A stretch of DNA of 64,000 bases. It comes from Actinoplanes sp. NBRC 103695 (GTDB lineage: Bacteria > Actinomycetota > Actinomycetes > Mycobacteriales > Micromonosporaceae). Shown piece after piece: positions 58,351 to 64,000 of this stretch (position 1 is its first letter; each line of letters begins with the position of its first letter). The stretch is from NCBI RefSeq assembly GCF_030269485.1, contig NZ_BSTL01000023.1, positions 62,001-126,000 on the forward strand, read 5' to 3'. Below the pieces are notes generated by a model. It worked only from the letters and a program-made list of their open reading frames with translations. It was not told the origin of the DNA and ran no database searches. The position numbers and the translations under genes were made by a program.

Positions 58351-59382
58351 TCAGCGAGGCCACGTCTCCGGGTCGTTCCAATCCTCGGCGTAGACCAGGT
58401 TCCGGGCCAGCTCGGCGGTGATGGGCCGGGTGACGCCGTCGATGCTGAGATGTCCGCCACGAATATCGGGGACGGACAGCATCCCGATGCCCGTCTTGTC
58501 GCGCTGGCGCCACTGGCCGGCCGCGCCCTCGACCTTCATGTCGGGCTTGGTCACGGTGTAGCCCAGTTTCACGCCGGCCCTGACCCGGAGGGTGGCGGAA
58601 CCGTCCTGCCACTCCGCTGTGGTGGCCGGGTTCTTGCGGGGGCCGCTCAAGAAGACGAAGTAGCACGAAGTCTGCTTCCAGCTCGGCGGCAGCTCGGTGA
58701 ACCGGAACTGCAGGAGACATGGCCGGGTCCGGTCCAGGAGTACGGCGTCGACGGCAGCGATCGCGGCCGCCCGATCGTCGTCGGCCGAGACGAGCACACC
58801 CAGCACGCCGGGCATCGGCTCCCAGCGGATCAGCCACTGGGAGCTGCGGCCGGGCTGCTGGATCTGGCGCTCGATCTCTCCGCTCCGCCCGGCGACGGTC
58901 ACCACCTGTGTCGTGCCCGGTTCGGTCTTCCAGAATTCCGCGGGCACGCCCATCCCGTCGCCCCGGGCCTTGGTCATGGCCTCGGCGCTGGTGGCGAGGT
59001 AGACCCGGACGACCGGCACCGGGTTGCCCCGGCGGCCCTTGCGGTAGACGAGGATGGACTCGAACCCGGGCCCGGAGGCCACGTACTGGACCGAGCCACC
59101 CATCGCCCTCGCGTCGACGTCGAAGTGCAGGGTGTCCGGTTCGGTCCCGATCGCCGGGGCCGTGTGCGCGGGTGGCGCCGGCGGCGGCGGGCGCAGCACG
59201 GGGACCGTGGCCACCACGGCCAGCACCGCGACTGCCGCCCCGGCTGCGGCCACGGAGGCCCGGCGGCGCCGCCGGATCCGGCCCGCCCGGGCCACCGCCC
59301 GCTCGGGGAGATCGGCCGGAGCCACCACGTGGTCGGCGTCGGCGTGCAGGGTGTCGCGCAGCTTGTCCTCGATGTCGGTCAC
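58351..59382 (-). CDS. single-pass membrane protein coupled to a sigma factor (anti-sigma candidate)
   Basis: A 343-residue protein. The first 45 residues are cytosolic (EDKLRDTLHADADHVV; APADLPERAVARAGRIRRRR), followed by one membrane helix (SVAAAGAAVAVLAVVATVPV) and a large extracytoplasmic domain with two Cys (PCLLQF, TSCYFVF) of unknown fold. The start GTG overlaps the sigma factor stop as GTGA. Its position and layout suggest a membrane anti-sigma factor, but it has no recognisable zinc anti-sigma (ZAS) motif, so this is an inference. Confidence 0.65.
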   Translation of the reverse strand: MTDIEDKLRDTLHADADHVVAPADLPERAVARAGRIRRRRRASVAAAGAAVAVLAVVATVPVLRPPPPAPPAHTAPAIGTEPDTLHFDVDARAMGGSVQYVASGPGFESILVYRKGRRGNPVPVVRVYLATSAEAMTKARGDGMGVPAEFWKTEPGTTQVVTVAGRSGEIERQIQQPGRSSQWLIRWEPMPGVLGVLVSADDDRAAAIAAVDAVLLDRTRPCLLQFRFTELPPSWKQTSCYFVFLSGPRKNPATTAEWQDGSATLRVRAGVKLGYTVTKPDMKVEGAAGQWRQRDKTGIGMLSVPDIRGGHLSIDGVTRPITAELARNLVYAEDWNDPETWPR

Positions 59383-59903
59383 GGCAGGTCACTCCCGTCG
59401 ATGGTGGGGTAGCGGTCGCGCAGCGTCTGGAGGCCGCGCATGGCATGGGTGCGGACGGTCCCCTCGCGGCACCCGAGGATGGACGCGATCGTGCGGTCGT
59501 CGAGGTCCTCGTAGTAGCGCAGCACCAGCACCACGCGCTGCCGCTGCGGCAGCCGGGCGATCAGCCGCCGCATGATGTCCCGCTCGGCCACGCCGTCCGC
59601 CGGATCCCGTGACCCGGGGCCGTCCGGGTGGGCCGCGGTCGGCATCTCGTGGCTGCTGCGCCGGCGCCACCAGCTGTGCGAGGCGTTCGCCAGGATGCGG
59701 CGTACGTACACGTCGGGCTGGTCTCTGCGGCGTATCTGCTCCCACCTCAGGTAGGCCTTGGCCAGCGCGTCCTGCACCAGGTCCTCCGCGCGGTGCGGAT
59801 CCCCGGTCAGCAGCGTCGCGAATCGGAGCAGCGCGGCGCCCCGTGCCGCCGCGTACTCCTCGAAGGTGGCCGGAGGTGCGTCCTCGGCCGTCATCGCCTG
59901 CAT
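59379..59903 (-). CDS. SigE-family RNA polymerase sigma factor
   Basis: A 174-residue sigma-70 factor of the ECF-like actinobacterial SigE family. Sigma region 2 (FATLLTGDPHRAEDLVQDAL, AKAYLRWEQI, YVRRILANASHSWWRRR) is followed by region 4 (RLPQRQRVVLVLRYYEDLDD, RTIASILGCREGTVRTHAMR). ATG at 59903 follows GAGGG at six bases. It is co-translated with the membrane partner downstream and divergent from mnmA; the 57 bp between starts hold both promoters. Confidence 0.9.
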   Translation of the reverse strand: MQAMTAEDAPPATFEEYAAARGAALLRFATLLTGDPHRAEDLVQDALAKAYLRWEQIRRRDQPDVYVRRILANASHSWWRRRSSHEMPTAAHPDGPGSRDPADGVAERDIMRRLIARLPQRQRVVLVLRYYEDLDDRTIASILGCREGTVRTHAMRGLQTLRDRYPTIDGSDLP

Positions 59904-59960
59904 CACATCCCTCAGAGGCGGTGAGGCGGGTGCCGCGTTGACACGGCTACGCTTCATCTC

Positions 59961-61040
59961 ATGCGTGTTCTTGCGGCGATGTCGGGCGGGGTGGACTCCG
60001 CCGTGGCGGCCGCCCGCGCGGCCGACGCCGGTCACGATGTCACGGGCGTCCATCTGGCGCTCTCCCGTAACCCGCAGACCTTCCGCACCGGCGCGCGTGG
60101 CTGCTGCACGCTGGAGGACTCGCGGGACGCGCGGCGCGCCGCCGATGTGATCGGCATCCCGTTCTACGTCTGGGACATGGCCGAGCAGTTCCACGAGGAT
60201 GTGGTGGACGACTTCGTCGCGGAGTACGCGGCCGGGCGTACCCCCAATCCCTGTCTGCGCTGCAACGAGAAGATCAAGTTCACCGCGGTGCTGGACCGGG
60301 CGGTCGCCCTGGGCTTCGACGCGGTGGTGACCGGCCACCACGCGCGGCTCGGCGCCGACGGGCTGCTGCGGCGCAGCGTCGACCTGGCCAAGGACCAGTC
60401 GTACGTGCTGGCGGTGCTGACCGGCGAGCAGCTGTCCCGGTCGATCTTCCCGCTCGGCGACTCCACCAAGGAGCAGGTGCGCGCCGAGGCCGCGTCCCGT
60501 GACCTGGCGGTGGCGGACAAGCCCGACTCGCACGACATCTGCTTCATCGCCGACGGCGACACCCGCGGGTTCCTGCGCGAGCGGCTGGGCGAGGCGCCGG
60601 GCGACATCGTGGACGCCGCCTCCGGGGCCACCGTCGGGCGGCACGACGGCGCTTACGCGTACACGATCGGTCAGCGCAAGGGTCTCGACCTGCGCGTGCC
60701 CGCGGCGGACGGGCGGCCGCGCTACGTGCTGTCGATCACCCCGGTGACCAACACGATCACGGTCGGGCCGCGGTCGGCGCTCGAGGTGTCCACCGTGACC
60801 GCGACCAGGCCGATCTGGCACTCCGACCGCACCCCGGTCGAGTGCGACATCCAGATGCGGGCGCACGGCGAGGTCGTGCCCGGCGTGGTGACGTTCGACG
60901 GCGACACGCTGACCGCCCATCTGCGTACGCCGGCTCGCGGGATCGCCGCGGGCCAGGCGCTGGTCGCCTACCGTTCCGACGCCGCGGGCGACATCGTCCT
61001 GGGTTCGGCGACCATCGAGTCGACGGGTTCCGATGCCTGA
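59961..61040 (+). CDS. mnmA: tRNA-specific 2-thiouridylase MnmA
   Basis: Thiolates uridine 34 of tRNA-Lys, Glu and Gln, taking persulfide sulfur and ATP. The 359-residue protein has the PP-loop AAMSGGVDSAVAA, the first catalytic Cys in RTPNPCLRCNEKIKF, and the second in DSHDICFIADGD, then the C-terminal beta-barrel. ATG at 59961 has no clear Shine-Dalgarno; TACGCT at 59948-59953 could be the -10 box of a near-leaderless mRNA. The stop overlaps the next gene by 8 bp. Confidence 0.95.
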   Translation: MRVLAAMSGGVDSAVAAARAADAGHDVTGVHLALSRNPQTFRTGARGCCTLEDSRDARRAADVIGIPFYVWDMAEQFHEDVVDDFVAEYAAGRTPNPCLRCNEKIKFTAVLDRAVALGFDAVVTGHHARLGADGLLRRSVDLAKDQSYVLAVLTGEQLSRSIFPLGDSTKEQVRAEAASRDLAVADKPDSHDICFIADGDTRGFLRERLGEAPGDIVDAASGATVGRHDGAYAYTIGQRKGLDLRVPAADGRPRYVLSITPVTNTITVGPRSALEVSTVTATRPIWHSDRTPVECDIQMRAHGEVVPGVVTFDGDTLTAHLRTPARGIAAGQALVAYRSDAAGDIVLGSATIESTGSDA

Positions 61041-62031
61041 TTTCCCCTGGCCGGCCGGCGCGGCCACCGGGCTCGGCTCGCTGCCGGGCACGGACATCGC
61101 CGAGGCGCAGCGCCTGATCCTCGGTGAACTGCCCGACCTGCCGCACCTCGCCGAGCTGCCGGCGCGCGGTCCGGGCGCCGACATGATCGGCCGCGGCGCG
61201 GGCCTGCTCGCCGAGTTCCCGGTCCAGCTGTACGTGGGCCGCTGGCAGGTGGCCCCGCGCCCCGGCCGTGATCAGCGGCTCACCGCCGACCTGCGGGAAC
61301 GCGACCTCGACCAGCTCACCGAGCAGGCCGACGGCTTCGCCGGGACGATCAAGCTGCAGGCGGCCGGGCCGTGGACGCTCGCGGCGAGCGTCGACCTGCC
61401 GATCGGCGGGCGGCTGCTGCGCGACCCCGGTGCGGTGCGCGATCTCGGCGGGTCGCTGGCCGAGGGTCTCCGGCGGCACGTCGACGAGGTGCGCAAGCGG
61501 CTGCCCCGGGCGCGGGTGCTGCTCCAGCTGGACGAGCCGTCGCTCAACGCGGTGCTGGACGGGCATGTGCCGACCGAGAGCGGGCTGAGCGCGTACCGGG
61601 CGGTGGATCCCGCGGACGCGGCGACCCTGCTACGCGGCGTGGTCGAGACGGCCGGGGTGCCGGTGGTGGTGCACTCGTGTGCGCCCGACGTGCCGTTCCA
61701 GGTGCTGCGGGACGCCGGTGCGGCGGCCGTGGCGCTCGATCTGTCGCTGCTGAAGGACCTCGACCCGCTGGGCGAGGCGCTGGAGGCGGGGCTCGGCCTG
61801 TTCGCCGGCGCCGCGTCGTCGACCGCCCAGATCACCGACAAGCAGGTCACCAGCAAGCAGATCGCCGATCGGGTACGCACGCTGTGGACGCGCCTCGGCT
61901 TCCCGCTCGACCGGCTGCCGGAGCAGGTCGTGGTCACGCCCGCCTGTGGCCTGGCCGGGGCCTCGCCGCGCTACGTGCGCACGGTGCTGACGGCCTGCCG
62001 CGAGGCCGGTCGCCGGTTGGCCGAGGTGTAG
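61033..62031 (+). CDS. MetE-like (cobalamin-independent methionine synthase C-terminal fold) protein
   Basis: A 332-residue protein with the UROD/MetE barrel fold. It keeps His and Cys in VVVHSCAPDV and a Cys in VTPACGLAG, the places of MetE zinc ligands, but lacks the N-terminal half of real MetE. It corresponds to mycobacterial Rv3015c by order (mnmA, this gene, ligA). Its substrate is unknown. The start overlaps mnmA, so the two are co-translated. Confidence 0.88.
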   Translation: MPDFPWPAGAATGLGSLPGTDIAEAQRLILGELPDLPHLAELPARGPGADMIGRGAGLLAEFPVQLYVGRWQVAPRPGRDQRLTADLRERDLDQLTEQADGFAGTIKLQAAGPWTLAASVDLPIGGRLLRDPGAVRDLGGSLAEGLRRHVDEVRKRLPRARVLLQLDEPSLNAVLDGHVPTESGLSAYRAVDPADAATLLRGVVETAGVPVVVHSCAPDVPFQVLRDAGAAAVALDLSLLKDLDPLGEALEAGLGLFAGAASSTAQITDKQVTSKQIADRVRTLWTRLGFPLDRLPEQVVVTPACGLAGASPRYVRTVLTACREAGRRLAEV

Positions 62032-62096
62032 GTCCTCCGAAACTGTCAGGGGTGGGTACTAAATTGGCCTCCAAGCACGAACACGGAGGTCAGACG

Positions 62097-64000
62097 GTGC
62101 CCAACGAGATCGAGGATCCGCCCGCCGAGGTCAGCACGGCCCATGCCGAGCTCGCCGACGAGCTGCTCGGTCATCAGTACCGGTACTACGTGCTGGACTC
62201 GCCGACCATCGCGGACGCCGAGTTCGACGAGAAGCTGAAAGAGCTCGAGGCGATCGAGGAGAAATACCCCTCGCTGCGCACACCGGAGTCGCCGACCCAG
62301 CGGGTGGGCGGCACGTTCTCCACGCTCTTCACCGCGGTCGAGCACGCCGAGCGGATGATGTCGCTGGACAACGTCTTCGACCTCGACGAGCTGCAGGCGT
62401 GGGCCGATCGCACGGTCCGGGACGCGGGCGGGCCGGTGCCGTTCATCTGCGAGCTCAAGGTCGACGGTCTGGCGATCAACCTGACGTACGAGAAGGGCCG
62501 GCTGGTCCGCGGCGCGACCCGGGGCGACGGGCGGACCGGCGAGGATGTGACCGCCAACGTCCGCACCATCCGCGAGATCCCCGAGCGGCTGACCGACGAC
62601 GATCCGCCCGAGCTGCTCGAGGTGCGCGGCGAGATCTACTTCCCGGCCTCCGCCTTCGCCGACCTCAACGCCTCGCTGGTCGAGCAGGGCAAGGCGCCGT
62701 TCGCCAACCCGCGCAACGCGGCGGCGGGCAGCCTCCGGCAGAAGGACCCGCGGATCACCGCGTCGCGCGGGCTGCGCATGGTGGTGCACGGCATCGGCGC
62801 GCGAAAGGGTTTCACGCCCGATTCGCAGTCTCATGCTTACGAAGCGCTGAGGTCGTGGGGGCTGCCGACCAGTGAGCGGTGGAAACTGGTCGACGGCATG
62901 CCCGGCGTCCGGGAGTACATCGACTACTACCGCGAGCACCGGCACGACGTCGAGCACGAGATCGACGGCGTGGTGATCAAGGTCGACCCGGTCTCCATCC
63001 AGGGGCGGCTCGGCTCCACCAGCCGCGCGCCGCGCTGGGCGATCGCCTTCAAATACCCGCCGGAGGAGGTCACCACCAAGCTGCTCGACATCCAGGTCAA
63101 TGTCGGGCGGACCGGCCGGGTCACCCCGTTCGCGGTGCTCGAGCCGGTGAAGGTGGCCGGTTCCACGGTCGGCCTGGCCACCCTGCACAACGCGCGCGAA
63201 GTGGAGCGCAAGGGCGTCTGGATCGGCGACACCGTGGTGCTGCGCAAGGCGGGTGATGTGATCCCCGAGGTGCTCGGCCCGGTGATCGACCTGCGGCCGG
63301 AGGACGCGCGCCAGTTCGTGATGCCGTCCGAGTGCCCGGCCTGCGGCACCCCGCTCGCTCCCGCCAAGGAGAGCGACATCGACATCCGTTGCCCCAACAC
63401 CCGGCTCTGCCCGGCGCAGTTGCGCGAGCGGGTGTTCCACCTGGGCGGGCGAGGCGCCTTCGACATCGAGGTGCTCGGCTACAAGTCCGCTCAGGCGCTG
63501 CTCGACGCGCAGATCATCGCCGACGAGGGCGACCTGTTCGCGCTGACCGCCGACGACCTGAAGCGTTCGCCGTTCTTCGTCAACAAGGACGGCAGCCTGG
63601 GCAGCAACGCGACCAAGCTGCTGGAGAACCTGGAGGAGGTCAAGGGCCGCCCGCTGTGGCGGGTGCTGGTCGCCCTCTCCATCCGGCATGTCGGCCCGAC
63701 CGCCGCGCAGGCGCTGGCCCGCGAGTTCGGGTCGATGGAGGCCATCGAGACGGCGATCTCGTCAGACGAGGGCGCCGAGCAGCTGTCCGCCGTCGACGGT
63801 GTGGGGCCGACGATCGCGGTCAGCCTGCGCGAGTGGTTCACCGTCGACTGGCACCGCGAGATCGTGCGCAAGTGGCGCGAGGCCGGGGTGCACATGCGCG
63901 ACACGCAGACCGACGAGGGGCCGAAACCTCTGGCCGGGCTCACCCTCGTGGTGACCGGCACGCTGGCGTCCTACTCGCGCGACGCGGCGACCGAGGCGGT
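62097..64000 (+). CDS. ligA: NAD-dependent DNA ligase LigA (3' end beyond window)
   Basis: Seals nicks in DNA using NAD; essential for replication. 634 codons are visible. The adenylation domain has Lys121 in CELKVDGLAINL and GEIYFPASAF; the OB fold follows (EIDGVVIKVDPVSIQGRLGS, NVGRTGRVTPFAVLEPV); then the four-Cys zinc finger (CPACGTPLAP...RCPNTRLCPAQ), helix-hairpin-helix repeats (IRHVGPTAAQALAREFGSME) and the beginning of the BRCT domain (LAGLTLVVTGTLASYSRDAA). GTG at 62097 is chosen because GGAGG lies eight bases upstream. The missing part is about 40-70 residues. Confidence 0.97.
   Translation, partial: MPNEIEDPPAEVSTAHAELADELLGHQYRYYVLDSPTIADAEFDEKLKELEAIEEKYPSLRTPESPTQRVGGTFSTLFTAVEHAERMMSLDNVFDLDELQAWADRTVRDAGGPVPFICELKVDGLAINLTYEKGRLVRGATRGDGRTGEDVTANVRTIREIPERLTDDDPPELLEVRGEIYFPASAFADLNASLVEQGKAPFANPRNAAAGSLRQKDPRITASRGLRMVVHGIGARKGFTPDSQSHAYEALRSWGLPTSERWKLVDGMPGVREYIDYYREHRHDVEHEIDGVVIKVDPVSIQGRLGSTSRAPRWAIAFKYPPEEVTTKLLDIQVNVGRTGRVTPFAVLEPVKVAGSTVGLATLHNAREVERKGVWIGDTVVLRKAGDVIPEVLGPVIDLRPEDARQFVMPSECPACGTPLAPAKESDIDIRCPNTRLCPAQLRERVFHLGGRGAFDIEVLGYKSAQALLDAQIIADEGDLFALTADDLKRSPFFVNKDGSLGSNATKLLENLEEVKGRPLWRVLVALSIRHVGPTAAQALAREFGSMEAIETAISSDEGAEQLSAVDGVGPTIAVSLREWFTVDWHREIVRKWREAGVHMRDTQTDEGPKPLAGLTLVVTGTLASYSRDAATEA

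Overview
This window looks like a chromosomal segment of a filamentous, very GC-rich actinomycete, most likely of the family Micromonosporaceae (Actinoplanes-like). The evidence is the GC-biased third codon positions, many GTG starts, frequent 4-base GTGA gene overlaps, a NucS mismatch endonuclease, FilP-type polar coiled-coil proteins, DUF6232/DUF6297/SigE-type actinobacterial families, and gene order shared with mycobacteria (adenosyltransferase/murA; etfB-etfA-iscS-mnmA-(MetE-like)-ligA) and with streptomycetes (filP beside the methylmalonyl-CoA epimerase). I saw no rRNA or tRNA genes, CRISPR arrays, intact insertion sequences or prophage. Species assignment is inference.

Layout. 1-3.1 kb: cobalamin adenosyltransferase (cut by the window edge), murA, a small membrane protein, and 3-hydroxybutyryl-CoA dehydrogenase. 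3.2-8.5 kb: a leftward cluster with an FtsK/SpoIIIE-type ATPase flanked by two membrane proteins and a DUF4126 protein; function unknown. 8.6-15.6 kb: nucS, a gene remnant, an ABC exporter pair coupled to an aldehyde dehydrogenase, two small plus-strand genes and an AI-2E-type transporter. 15.6-18.6 kb: two DivIVA-like coiled-coil genes, one a clear FilP homologue. 18.9-26.2 kb: acyl-CoA block (mce epimerase, thiolase, MeaB G-protein and a B12-dependent mutase whose active-site residues read as isobutyryl-CoA mutase), interrupted by a padR/FAD-monooxygenase pair carrying a MITE and by a DNA glycosylase. 26.3-38.5 kb: CnoX-like thioredoxin, an arginase-family protein with an acidic repeat tail, a penicillin-binding protein, the giant NAD-glutamate dehydrogenase, and a copper P-type ATPase.

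38.5-39.6 kb is a repeat-filled intergenic region. 39.6-47.2 kb holds sugar and regulator genes: a TetR-controlled membrane/thiol-oxidoreductase operon with two matching operators, a GH3 glucosaminidase facing a ROK regulator, an orphan ABC ATPase, ribokinase, and a MarR/hydrolase divergent pair. 47.3-55.1 kb: a two-gene soluble chemoreceptor (PAS + signalling domain), enoyl-CoA hydratase, a membrane-anchored Hsp70-like protein, an IlvG-like ThDP enzyme and small membrane proteins. 55.3-64 kb: housekeeping run etfB-etfA, iscS, a SigE-type sigma factor with a likely membrane partner, mnmA, a MetE-like protein and ligA (cut by the window end).

How the genes fit together. Adenosyltransferase, MeaB, mutase and epimerase all serve adenosylcobalamin-dependent acyl-CoA rearrangement. 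Thiolase, hydroxybutyryl-CoA dehydrogenase, enoyl-CoA hydratase and the electron-transfer flavoprotein belong to fatty/branched acyl-CoA oxidation. IscS and MnmA form a sulfur-transfer pair for tRNA thiolation. The least explained parts are the FtsK-like locus, the arginase tail, the TetR/DCC operon, and several families of short repeats: two related TA-flanked palindromic elements, an 89-bp element present twice, coding minisatellites and intergenic tandem arrays.
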